In this document: one piece after another, positions 25,349 to 35,609 of the stretch | Layout of the letters: each line of letters starts with the position of its first letter | Position numbering within the stretch: position 1 is the first letter of the stretch | NCBI GenBank assembly: GCA_021029095.1 | Contig: JAJOHG010000020.1 | Coordinates: 496,001 to 560,000, forward strand | Source of the DNA: Phellopilus nigrolimitatus | Taxonomy: Eukaryota; Basidiomycota; Agaricomycetes; Hymenochaetales; Hymenochaetaceae | DNA: 64,000 nt | Direction of reading: 5' to 3' | Notes under the pieces: model-generated | What the model was told of the DNA's origin: nothing | Seen by the model: only the letters and a program-made list of their open reading frames with translations | Database searches by the model: none | Translations under genes and position numbers: made by a program

Positions 25349-27220
25349 TCACAGAGCACCCGGGTTGGTGTACGTCACGTCGACCTTGACGAAGTTGTTG
25401 TACAGCTCCCCCGAGGAGAGGAGCGTGTCGTTGGCAGACAGGCTGGTCGCTGGGTTCAGCCATGCCGCGAGGGGCTGCAGAGGATTGGATGCATGCAGTC
25501 AGTTTCATGACGCTATCCGTTTGCGTAAGAGGGAACGCACCTCGTGGAACTCGAGGAAAGCAGCAGCTACGGCGACAGAAGATTAGTTAGTTGGACGGAA
25601 GGAGAAACGATGAGAGCGGAAGCCCTACCTCCCGCCTTGTATCCGTCGCCTTTCTTGAGCTCTCCGCTGCCGCCGTGGATCTTCTTGCGCGCGCTTTCCG
25701 GCTGGATAAAGCCACCAGAGTAGAACTGGACGCCTGACTCTGAAAACAGAAAGAAAAAATGGTAAGAAGGGAGAGCATTTATCCAGCGGGCGAGAAAAAG
25801 GGATGCGCACGGTTGGAGAAGAACGACAGTTTGAGGCCAGACTTGTCAGAGGCCAGCTCGACCAGTGCGTCTTTGGTCTCTTTCGGGTGGACGATGTCCT
25901 GGATGAGGTCGGTCTTCGACAGGTCGCTCAGAGGGACGCGGGCCGGCACAGGTGCTGGCGCGGACTTCTCGAATACGTAGAACTCGTCTGTCCAGAAGAT
26001 TCAGTGGTCCAGAAAATTCAGTTTGCTATGAAAAAGCGAGCGGCGCTCCGAGCAGCTGCTTCAATGCGCACCGTATCCTGATTCTGGGTACTTGTCCCCG
26101 ATCTGTTTCGACGCGTGTTGATGGGGCGTATCCTGCACGGCGAGGAGCTTTCCGGTTGAGAGCGAACTGGCGTCACGATCGACCGTGTGGCCGGCCTAAT
26201 TATTACACCGTTTTTCGAGAAGCATGGTCAAACGATGAGAAACGTGAATTAGCATGTAGTGACTGACTTTCAAAGTAAGTTTGTGGCCCTTGACGTCGTG
26301 AGTCGACTCATCCCCCTGAAGACTAGCTTCGAGATTGAATCCCCAATGCTAAAACGAAAGAGAAAAAAAAGCAGTATTAAGCACATAGTCTTTGGTGAGG
26401 GGAACTGTTATCAACCTGTGTGAGATTAATCGGCGTGACTTTATCCTCTTCGAGGAGCTTCGCCCTGTACACAAACAGGATACTGCCAAGGTGGAATTCG
26501 CCCTTCGAGTTATCGACCTCTGCCTGGCCCGGGTTGAGGAGCCCGACGAGGACCTCGGTATACAGCGTGCCGGGGAAACCCTGGTCGCCGTCCGGAGACG
26601 TGTGGCTGAAGACGACGGACGACGGGATAGCGCCGATCGAGACCTTCTCCTCGTCGCTGAAGAGCGTGGCCTGCGACGGGTGGACGACATCCCACTCGAC
26701 GTCGTCGAAGCCCTTCGGGCCGCCGTGCAGGGAGACCTTTGGATCCTTTTCTGGCAATAAAAAGGGTGTGCTGCGAGCTCGACGGAAGACTGGTGAAGTA
26801 GGCCACTAACGGTTCCCCTGCGCCACGAACTGCGACGTGAAGCCGTTGCGCTCGACGGTGTGCTCGCCGACCGGCACGCGGTTCGTGTACCGCCCGATGA
26901 TGTTGTTGTGGTACTTGTGGTACTCGCTCAGGAAGTCGTTGGCGTTCTCCGGGCCAACGAGAAGATCGTGTGTCTAGTATGCAGGTGAGATAAGGCTCAA
27001 GCTGTTTCGCGAGAGCGGGGAAGACGCCGGACCTTCCCATCAGCCTGCACGTAGATCTTGTGTACCGTAACGCCGTACGGCAGGACCTATGTCGCGGGAT
27101 TGTTAGTTCGTCTTTCAGGGCGCGCATATACACGGATCACGAGCGACGCACCTCGATCGCGAGCGATGGAGTCAGGGAAGGCAATGCGAGGACCACTGGG
27201 GTGAATGCGGTGGACGACAT
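25349..27220 (-). CDS. Galactose mutarotase (aldose 1-epimerase)
   Basis: Interconverts alpha- and beta-D-galactose, supplying the alpha anomer to galactokinase in the Leloir pathway; cytosolic. Start MSSTAFTPVVLALPSLTPSL at 27220. In order: LPYGVTVHKIYVQADGK, HDLLVGPENANDFLSEYHK, NNIIGRYTNRVP, KVSLHGGPKGFDDVEWDV, PSSVVFSHTSPDGDQGFPG, TPINLTQ joined over an intron to HWGFNLEASLQG (the His is the expected catalytic residue), DKYPESGYDEFYVFEKS, and the C-terminal LYNNFVKVDVTYTNPGAL. About nine exons, all with GT-AG junctions and a continuous frame. No signal peptide. It is transcribed divergently from the galactokinase gene across about 680 bp, so co-regulation is likely. Family call is firm. 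Confidence 0.92.
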
Positions 27221-27900
27221 CGTGCGACCGATGCGAATATATTACTGGGCTGTGGGTGCGAGTGGTCAAGACGGAGAGCGCAGTGATCAAGGGATGAAGC
27301 TGAAAGGTAAAGCTGAAGCTCGCAATAGGCATGGATGATTCCGAGCTCATGCCTCAAAGGGCCGGTGCGGTTCTCCGAGCGCCAGGCTCAGTAAGGGGAA
27401 TAATTGGGTATAATTTTCCAACTTGATCTCAAGATCCGTTATGTATGTGTGCATATGTGCAATAATTACTACACGTAGCGCCGTATCTATTTTTTTTTTT
27501 CCTTGCTTGATTTTGTCGGAAATGAAAATAAAATAAAAATGAAGAGGACTGTAATGACGTACGTACGTAGGCAAACACCGAGACCTCCGTGACCGTCGAT
27601 CATGAATGAAGCTTGCGGCCCGACGGTTAGCAATGCCCACGTGTACAGCTCAACCTTCAATGTTTCATTTTGCCCTCAAAAAGTATTGTGGCTGTCGTTG
27701 TCGGAGCAAAAAGTGCTCGATAACCAGAACTAATTCTCAGTCGGATGAAATGACTATCTGCACTTGAATCCGCACCGTGACCGGCACGGTGGCCCGTTCG
27801 CACCCGCTCGGGGTTTCGGAGCGTTCATCGATGATGATGCAAGCAAGAGCACATGAAGCCTGCTTAAATCTGTCGAGGTACTATCTCTCCTAGTTCAACC
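27221..27900. promoter_or_regulatory. Shared divergent promoter of mutarotase and galactokinase
   Basis: A 680-bp gap separates the two divergent start codons. It contains AT-rich and T-run sequence near 27490-27540 and GC-rich sequence near 27780-27830. I could not find an exact Gal4-type CGG-N11-CCG site. The regulatory role is inferred from gene arrangement. Confidence 0.6.
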
Positions 27901-29946
27901 ATGGCTGCTGCTGTTCAAGTCCCGGTCTTTACGACCCTCGATAAAATATTCCCCGATGCCCAAATCCTGCTGCAGCAAGGGTATGCGATATAATGTTGTC
28001 TTCTCATAAAGTGCCACTCACAATGTATTCGCAGTGCCCGCTACGCTCACCTTGCACAAGAATTTGAGGCACGATTCGGAAAGAAGCCCGCATACATTGT
28101 CAGGGCACCGGGACGCGTAAAGTGGGTGGCACGTCTTATTCCCAACGTCTTGCTGTTCTCAATCGTATGACATAGTCTTATAGGTGAACGACCTCCCGCA
28201 CTCGCTGCCTTTAGTCTGACTTAAAAACTGTTTCAGGGGAGCATATTGATTATTGTCTCTTCGGCGTACTCCCAGCTGCCGTAGAGCGCGATGTTCTAAT
28301 GGCTGTCGGACCTACGGAAGAAGACCAACCCGGTCGCGTAACCGCGCAAAACTTGGACAGCAAGTATACGCGGCAGACGTTTGCCCCTGCGAAGGCTCCT
28401 GGGAAAAACTGGGCCTTGGACATCGACAAGCGACAGTTGAGGTGGGAGAGCTACGTCAAAGCAGGATACTATGTGCGATTGTTTTCTCTGGCTGAAAGTT
28501 CCGCGATTATAACATAAAACTTCTCAGGGCGTTCTCGAGAAATTTTTCAAAGACAACGACGAACTGCCCCGTGGCCTCGACTTGCTTGTGACAGGGTCTG
28601 TTCCCGCCGGATCCGGATTGTCTTCCAGTGCGGCTATGGTAGTCGCGTCGACTCTTAGCTTCCTGGCGGTAAATGACAAGCTGGACGGCATCACCAAGGG
28701 CGATCTTGTTGAAATGGCCGTCGAAAACGAAACAAGAGTTGGTAAGTCTTCGTTCTACCCGCTTCAAGGATATGACTTACTCTCGACAAAGGTGTAAACA
28801 GCGGCGGGTAAGCTGCTATGATTTTCAAGGACAGACCTGTATTCACGCGTGTGCAGAATGGACCAATCCGCTTCAGTCATCTGCAGCGCAAATTCGGCGC
28901 TCTTCATCTCCTTCTTCCCCCGTTTGTCAGCGGAGCCCATCCCGCTCCCGATCACGTCGCCGCGCACCGTCATCGTCTGCGCGAACTCGCTCGTCGTCTC
29001 CGACAAGGTCGTGCACTCGCGCACGCGCTACAACCTCCGTGTGGTCGAGACGCTCGCCGCCGCGCGCGTGCTCGCCCGGCAGCTCGGTGTCCCGATCGGG
29101 AAGACGGAGAGGCTGCAGCTCAGGGAGCTGCTTGATCGATGGCTGGGCGTGACGAAAGGGGTCGAGACAGACCCAAAGGGGTTGAAGGAGGGGTTGGAGA
29201 AGATCGTAGAGAAGCTGGACGTACTCAAGCTTGTCGACAGCGATGGAAGCGATGGCACGGAGATCGGGCTGACGCTGGAAGAGATGATCGCGTTATCGGG
29301 TTTAAGCGCCGAGGAGTTTACGGAGACCTACCTATCGTGGGTCGACAGTGAGTGGATCCTCTCTATCCCTGCTTCACCCGGCTCCATTGCGTTTTCCCAG
29401 TCGAGGCGACGCGGTTCCAGCTGTACAAGCGCGCGAAGCACGTTTTCCTCGAGGCGCTGCGCGTGCTCGAGTTCCGCGAGGTTTGCCTGCGCGGCGCGCG
29501 CGAGCCGAGCGACGACACCCTGCGCGAGCTCGGGCGCCTGCTGGACGAGTCGCAGAAGAGCTGCACGGCGGTGTACGAGTGCTCGTGCCCCGAGGTCGAC
29601 CAGCTCACGCGCCTCGCGAAGGAGGCGGGCGCGTACGGGAGCCGGCAAACCGGTGAGAAGTAGCTCGTGTTGCTCCTCAGAACCTTTCGCTTACCAGCCT
29701 GTGTTTGGATCAGGCGCTGGCTGGGGCGGATGCACGGTTTCCCTAGTTGAAGAATCGCGTGTGTCCGAGTTCATCGAGAAGATGCGGACTACCTATCCAC
29801 CGTACCACGGCCTGAAAGGCGAAGAGCTCTCCGAAGCGATCTTCCCTACGAAGCCGAGTAGCGGAGCTACTGGTGCGTAACCCTACTGTTATTATTATCT
29901 TGAATTTTGACTGATAAATTTCGTACCAGTCTACAAGTTGACATGA
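27901..29946 (+). CDS. GAL1: Galactokinase
   Basis: GHMP-family kinase that phosphorylates galactose at C1, the second Leloir step; cytosolic. Motif 1 is RAPGRVNLIGEHIDY, the signature of galactokinases, built from three exons: RAPGRV up to 28121, an 8-nt microexon at 28176-28183 (TCTTATAG) supplying most of NLIG, and EHIDYCLFG from 28237. Motif 2 is VPAGSGLSSSAAMVVAS, the ATP-binding loop; VGVNSGGMDQSAS lies across a later intron and holds the catalytic Asp; motif 3 is GAGWGGCTVSLV near the C-terminus. The last intron precedes a tiny exon (VYKLT, stop 29944-29946). Frame is clean. The exon starting VEATRFQLYKRAKH (about 29400) was copied: a decayed copy lies at 36243-36450. Divergent from mutarotase. 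Confidence 0.93.
28176..28183 (+). other. GAL1: 8-nt microexon in galactokinase
   Basis: TCTTATAG is flanked by a 54-nt intron (28122-28175, GTGGGT...ATAG) and a 53-nt intron (28184-28236, GTGAAC...TTTCAG). Inclusion restores the invariant RVNLIGEH sequence in frame; without it the signature is broken. Confidence 0.85.
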
Positions 29947-30525
29947 GACGCTACTACACGGACTCGTGAAGAATGCCGTCTGTAGATCCTCGGACTGTAA
30001 ACTGCTTTCCCCTGTATTACTCGTCGATGCTGTAACCCTGCTCTACATATTTCTAAGTCATTCGTATCTCATTGCTGGTTGGCTCGCCAAGACAAAAAAT
30101 CAAAACTTGAAAATCGCTCTATTTATTTCGTTTTGCTTCACACGTACTTCACGAGACTTTCAGTCCTAGGACAGTCATCGAAGGTTCCAGCACAATTCAC
30201 AAATTCACCCCTAAGAACCTTCCATTATGCGGGGGATTAAGAACAAAGAACGAAGAACTGACATAAGCAAAATACAATGGGAACCATCGCGACGCGCTCA
30301 CGTGCTAGACGCGAGGCTGTGGCGCATAAATATCAGGTGTGGCTCAGTCCCTAACCTGAATTCCAACCACATCCACGACCACGACCACACCCAGCCCTTT
30401 GCGAGCCCCCTCGCTATTGTCCATCTCAGTTCACTTGCTACTTGCCACAAGCCACAAACTGAGTTATTCTTGTGAGTGCCTTTCTATAGTTGCATTCCTT
30501 GTGCTCACCTTTCGACAAAGGCAAC
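29947..30525. other. Intergenic region, right part conserved with copy at 37.0 kb
   Basis: From about 30180 the sequence is closely similar to 37040-37373, including the stretch ending ggcgcataaatatcagg. The left part holds the galactokinase 3' UTR. No gene. Confidence 0.6.
30324..30334 (+). promoter_or_regulatory. Conserved TATA-like element of orphan gene copy 1
   Basis: The sequence cataaatatc, about 200 bases before the ATG, is kept exactly in the second copy (about 37162-37171), together with its flanks. Core-promoter role is inferred. Confidence 0.45.
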
Positions 30526-32321
30526 ATGTTAGAGACAGTTCGTCGTCTTCTCAGAGGCGTGGACCGCTCGGAACCTGCTACAGATGCACCTGAGGTCCCA
30601 GCCGACAAAGCTCCGCCTTCCCCATTCCACTTCACCTTTGACGCTTTCCCCCGATTCGGAGGCTTGAGCTTCATGGGGCGGTCCATCGGGAGCAGCAGCG
30701 CCGGTGAAGAAAGCACCGACGATCAGTCGACATTTGCCGACGAGATGCAGACATCGATGACTGAAGAAGTGCGTGCATCTATCGAGTCCCCCCACTGACC
30801 TGAAGGCTGACTTTAGGTCGCGTGTAGGTCAATGACAGAAACTTGATAGAAGCTGGTGCATCCTCGACAGTCGGATCGACGTCCAAGCCATCCAGCGAGA
30901 CGTCCAATGACGAGGACGAGGTACAACGTATGATAGATCCACGGCATGAGAGATGGTCGGAGCTCGATGCTATGATGAACAGAATATTGTTTGAGGAGGA
31001 CAACGACATAGGTATGGAAGGAGTTGGGTCCGCCACATCGGCGGAAGAAATAGAGGTACGTGCTTTGTCCGTCCATCGCAACTTAGCTGACGAGCAGGCC
31101 TTCCAGGTATCTGAAATCGACAACGCCAGCCGTATCAGCATTTTCCCTGCATACGAAATGGCGCTCCACTTTCATTATATGCAGTGGCTTCACGACAACG
31201 GAATCTTTGATTATCCACACAAGGCGCTCACCGCAGAGGCCGTCGACCGTCTCTTCACCCTTGGTTGGCTCGACTTGGTGGATCATTTCGACTCTGCTTT
31301 GGCGTGCGCGTTGCTCGGCCACGGCGCGTACCGACGGATCCATCGGCTTACAGGAGTGCCGACATACGGCGGGAGAATACTCCAGCCACAGGGAGACTGG
31401 ACGATCTCGCCCGACGCGCGTCCCCCGACCAGAGAGGAAATTGAAGCGTTCATCCGCGAGCAGGAGGACGCACGTGCGTCGGACGAGGATGGTGACAGAT
31501 GCAGGGAAAATGGCTACCGCCTTCAGTTTTCGCAACGCCCGGCTCGCGATATCGGCTGGGAGAAGTGGCGTCTCGTCCAACACGGCTATTGGGGTCTCAG
31601 ATGCATGGGTAGAGATGATGACATGGCAGGGGCCATGATCGAATACCCCGATTCGCGTTTCAAGCCCGCGGGTAAACGCCACGAGCAGATCGTGGATAAT
31701 CAACAGGAGACTTGCCTGACAGCAAAGCCTGTCAGCACACATATAGGCACCCCCAGGGGTAAAAAGCGCCAGCGGGATTCCTCCCCCGACGACGTTGAGG
31801 ACGCAAAAGAGATGGTCCAGTTTCCAAACCGTTCTCCCAGGAGTACGATCACCAACGAGGTCGACTATGAAGATAGACAGGCGACCTGTCTGCCGATGGA
31901 CACCACCAGCGCGCAACGGGGCACAGTCGGCGGTCCCGCGAGCGACAGTAGAAAGCGCAGTCGGGATTCCTTCGAGGACATATCTGAGGAAGTAGGGCAG
32001 ATGATCACGCAACCCATTGTCGACGAAGAAAGGCAGAAGACTCATCTACCAATGAATACAGTCAGCGCGCTAGCGCGCACCTCGGCAAGTAATGGTAGAA
32101 GGCAACAACGCCACCGATTCCCCGGCATGCCTGAGGAAGTCCCTTCCCGCCGCAGTGCGCGGATCGAGAATTCGAAGAAGGAAGCCGCCGCGAAAGAAGC
32201 CGCCGCGAAAAAAGCCGCCGAGGAAGCCCAATCTTTAATGAGGGCCAGCACATTGAAAACAAGCGGCAGACCGAAGACCAGTCGAAGGCGTGGTGGAAAT
32301 CCCGCGCAAGCACGTCGGTAA
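30526..32321 (+). CDS. Orphan two-exon protein, copy 1
   Basis: I do not recognise the family. Exons 30526-30768 and 30828-32321 give about 579 residues. N-terminus MLETVRRLLRGVDRSEP, then an acidic Ser-rich region. The centre (about residues 160-300) is the best-conserved part between copies: FPAYEMALHFHYMQWLHDNG, HKALTAEAVDRLFTLGWLD, CALLGHGAYRRIHRLTG. The C-terminal half holds three imperfect repeats of about 50 residues, with cores QQETCLTAKPVSTH (near 372), RQATCLPMDTTSAQ (near 430) and RQKTHLPMNTVSAL (near 482). Each has a basic patch such as KKRQRDS or RKRSRDS that could be a nuclear signal. The tail has an Ala/Lys helix and ends NPAQARR. The paralogue lies at 37374. Two intact copies and a conserved promoter suggest a real gene; nuclear location is only inferred. 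Confidence 0.8.
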
Positions 32322-32690
32322 TGCAAGGTCTTCTAATCGACGCTGGCGACCAATGACCGAGGGGATGTCGACCACGAAACAACTATGCTCTGCAAGTGTT
32401 TGGCAGGCAACGAGGTAGTCAAAGGGCAGAACGTAGTAGTTGGGGTCCAAGTCTCAGAGTCTTGTCCATTCTTCCTTTCTCCTCTTCTTTATATAGTATC
32501 GATGCCATGTTCGTCGCACGCGTATTGTTGAGCCACCGCTGAAATTTCGAGATTGTTCTTGTTTTTGGGAGTTTGCCCGCAACCGAAAAACGACGCCTGA
32601 CTCTTCTCAGGCGGAAATAGTCATTGACTGGAACTTTTGTTCAGCAGATGAGTATGAGGATTTTACACCCGACATGACCGGAATTCAGCG
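32322..32690. other. Downstream flank of orphan copy 1, with empty hAT-like target site
   Basis: Homologous to 39160-39880 without the inserted element there. The octamer gtagttgg at 32436-32443 followed by ggtc is the uninterrupted version of the insertion site at 39259-39712. Confidence 0.75.
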
Positions 32691-32926
32691 CTCCTCTCGA
32701 CTCATCGGTGAAAGCCTTGCAAATTTTTGCAGGCAGATGTATCGCCTAGTCTTCTGTTCGTTGGCAGAGATGTCGCTTCGAGCGCAACGGCAATGTCGTG
32801 TGTGTGGGTAATCTGAAATGTCAGCTCGAGACATGAGTTCCGCGCCCGTACTAACTCACCTTGTTCGTTCCATTCAACGACGTCGCCGCTGACTGACTGA
32901 CTTTCAGTTTTCGAGGTGGAAGACAT
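32691..32926 (-). pseudogene. Aminotransferase 5' fragment (exon 1, intron 1, part of exon 2)
   Basis: Read on the minus strand from 32926 it starts ATGTCTTCC like the gene at 91, keeps cagcggcgac...gttga.tggaac, a GTGAGT donor, an intron with the same internal words (gtacggg, tgtctcga, tgacatt) and an ITH-D exon 2 start. It dies after about 35 codons of exon 2. There is no catalytic part, so this is a remnant of a paralogue of the aminotransferase at 91-2087. Confidence 0.85.
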
Positions 32927-33230
32927 ATTTGAGAATGTGCAGGTTTTCGTTCCGAGGCGTCGTGGTTAGCAACACTTCATGTCTGACCCAAGGAACGCCA
33001 TGTTGAGTGTCATCTCGGAGTTATCGGGTTTGGATAGAAATCATCAACTTTGCCGAAATCTCGCCGAGACCTCCATCTTTCTAAACCGTCCGCTCTCGGT
33101 TGCAAAACTAACAGCTTCCATAAATTGTACGGTGATGCGTTCAGCACAGTCGAAACTGTGGTCCGGATGATCCACGGCCGACTCATCTGCGTTCGAGCAC
33201 GAGCAGATGTATTTCTTGCTCCATCACCTT
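32927..33230 (+). pseudogene. Glycosyltransferase 5' fragment, copy 1
   Basis: Matches the leader and first roughly 70 codons of the intact glycosyltransferase at 40173. Shared words include aaggaacgccatg near 32990 (agggacgccatg at 40164) and the stretch at 33143-33205 (gatgcgttcagcacag...tccggatgatccacggcc) against 40307-40365. The frame is not kept. It stops where the 3' end of the HAD gene begins. Confidence 0.75.
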
Positions 33231-33489
33231 AAACAAGAAAAGAAGAAAGGACAGCAACAATATGAATAACATTTATTTGACGGATTTTACGTTGATTTGC
33301 ACAGTCGGAGTGAAGAAAAGGAATCGAGAGGAGACGCAAGCAGACATGTGAAAAAGAACTGAGCCTGGAGAGAAAAAACAGGATAGGATAGGACACAGTA
33401 TACAGGATGAGAAGACAGGATATCAAACAAAACAATCCGCGGTGCGTAGCAGGAACAAGACACAAAATAACAGCAGGAAGGCGCCCGGC

Positions 33490-34653
33490 TCAGTGCTCGA
33501 CAGTAAATACAAGTTGCATTGTTCCGCCCTCGCCCTCGGTCCTACACCGCACTTTCCGCATATCCTCCACAACGAAATGCGCACCACACCCTTCGATCTT
33601 GCTGCGCTCGTGGCTAGTGCACACAGCGATGACGATCGCACCACTCGCGACACCCGCGCGGATCCCCGATGGCGAGTCCTCAAAGACGACGCAACGCTTC
33701 GCGTCGAATCCCAGGCAGGATGCAGCGAGGAGGAAGGGGTCCGGCGCGGGCTTGCCCGCCTTGAGCCGCTTGTCGTCCGCGGTGATGGTCACGGGCGGCG
33801 GGGTGATGCCGACACGCGTCATTGCGCCATAGGCTGTGCGGAAAGGTGTCAGTCCGCTGTAAGTTTTGACAGAAGGATAAGGAGAAACGAACCGTAAGTC
33901 CTGGCACCACTGGTAGCGACGGCATACCGTCCGTCGGGTATGCACTCGATCATGTCCTTCACCCCGGGCAGAATGCGAATCGAGCGGTCGACGCTGTCGG
34001 CCTCTGTCTCCCATGCAGCCTCGATGTCGGCATCCACCTGCTTCTCGTCGCCGTGCTTGTCGTCGGATGACTCGTCAAATACGGGGGAGTCTTCGGGGAG
34101 GGCGGATGCGAGCATATCGGAAAGGCGCGTCGCGAAGGAAGGGCGCCGTGCGCCGGTGGTGGAGTCATTGGAGGAGGAAGAGGAAGGGAGGGACGGCGTG
34201 GAGAACGAGCTGCTGCACGAGGAGGCAGATGCGCTGGATAGAGACGGCGTCGACTCGCCCGAGTCCGAGCCGGCGCGCGCAGAGAAGCCCGCCGACGACT
34301 CGCCGGAGCTGCGGCGGCGCTCCGCACGCTTCTTCAAGGAGTCCGCGAAGTCGAGGATAGACTGCTCGAAGGCCTCGACGGCGGCGCCCATCTCGTGCAC
34401 TTTGATCTCGGGGCGGTAGAATGCAAGGTTGTCAATGGCGCGCTTGCCGTGCGTCGCGGCGATGACAGTTTCGGGGTCGAGGCCGAGATCGACGGCGACG
34501 GCGCCCCAGGCGGCCTCGACGGCGGCGATGGAGTCGGTGAGCGTGCCGTCCTGCGAGACAGAGGGCATGTTAGTGAATGAGAGGAATGGGGGATGAGGGA
34601 GGACGAACCATGTCAAAGAGAACGGCGTCGGCACGGAAAGTGGTCGATGGCAT
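33490..34653 (-). CDS. HAD-family sugar/polyol phosphatase with long Ser-rich insert
   Basis: Haloacid dehalogenase hydrolase of the Gpp1/Dog1 type (glycerol-1-phosphatase or 2-deoxyglucose-6-phosphatase family); cytosolic. Start MPSTTFRADAVLFDM at 34653; after a short intron the nucleophile motif completes as DMDGTLTDS. The cap has AAWGAVAVDLGLDPETV and THGKRAIDNLAFYRPEI. Motif II region is YAVATSGA, then an intron. Later come KRLKAGKPAPDPFLLAA (motif III Lys) and VVFEDSPSGIRAG (motif IV Asp pair). Between the cap and motif II sits an insertion of about 100 residues rich in Ser, Glu and Asp, which usual family members lack. Three exons, clean frame, ends MQLVFTVEH. A TATA box is 115 bases upstream. 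It lies between two fragments of the glycosyltransferase. Exact substrate unknown. Confidence 0.88.
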
Positions 34654-35600
34654 GGTGATAAAAGCGGGTTTGGATGAGGACAGGGAATCAGAGGTTAGAG
34701 AGGAACTTGGTAGTAGATGGAGGTTGGAGGTAAAGTTGTGATGCGGACTCGAGCTGCTAGCAGCGCTCCTTTATACCCAACTCGAGTCTGTCGTCATCGC
34801 ACGAAAAGGGCTAAACAATTGCGATTGTTCATGTGTTCAGGCAAGTATCTCGGAAGGCGGATGCATGGACCCAGATGACGAGAAGTGTGGTCGGAGGTCT
34901 CAGCGCATCCGCTGTACAGCCACTTATCGTCCGCTGACTCGGGGGATTGTGCGCAAGGAGGACAGGCAGGCGTAGTTATTAAGAGGACGGCCACGACGAT
35001 GCTAAGAGCAGCTCTTTCCTGTATATACATACATCGGCCGAGAGAGTCGGTGAGGTAGCTGCCAGCCTGCAGAAGAAGATGTAGCATTCCGAGTTTTGAA
35101 AGACAGGTTAGGAAAACATACCGAAGAGAAACACCCAATGATACTTCAGTGGTATGCGCCCGCCTTCTATTCCTGTTGTAGAACCGATACTGCGGCATTG
35201 CTCCAACTTGCTGCTGTAAAGTAAGATACTGTATGCTGTAACTGCGCAGCGGCGCAAAAGAATTAGGCACCTGCAAAAGCCAGTAGCTTCAGCCTGCAGC
35301 TCTGTCGCGGCGGACAGCCTCTTCACCGCGCTTGTAATCTTCGACATCCGGGAGAACATGCTTGTGCTCGGCCTCCTCACCTGCAATTATTCCAAGCATC
35401 TTGGAAGGCGGTATGATTCAGATGACGAGGAGAGCGAGAGCGGAAGTCTCAGCCTGATCCGAGTCACCACTGATTGGCGCCGCTGCACGTGACCGCGTAC
35501 GAACGGATTTCGGACAATATTTATTATTATTAAGAAGGAGAATCACAGCAATTGCACGGCGAGGCCGACTCAAATCATGTAAGCTTAGGTACTCCGATAC
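34654..35600. other. Intergenic region with a local diverged duplication
   Basis: The stretch near 34837-35010 resembles 35385-35560: both have aag.atct.ggaaggcgg, cagatgacgag, a tctcagc block and then ttattaag. A minus-strand open frame at 35108-35386 (inner start MFSRMSKITSAV) has a plausible splice donor but no family; I do not call it a gene. Confidence 0.5.
34768..34775 (-). promoter_or_regulatory. TATA box of the HAD phosphatase gene
   Basis: On the minus strand the sequence reads gggtataaagg, about 115 bases before the ATG. This is the clearest TATA box in the window. Confidence 0.6.
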
Positions 35601-35609
35601 GCATTTCGG

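Noticed and set aside
33442..34419. Plus-strand frames over the HAD gene
   Set aside because: Antisense shadows; the minus strand carries all HAD motifs.
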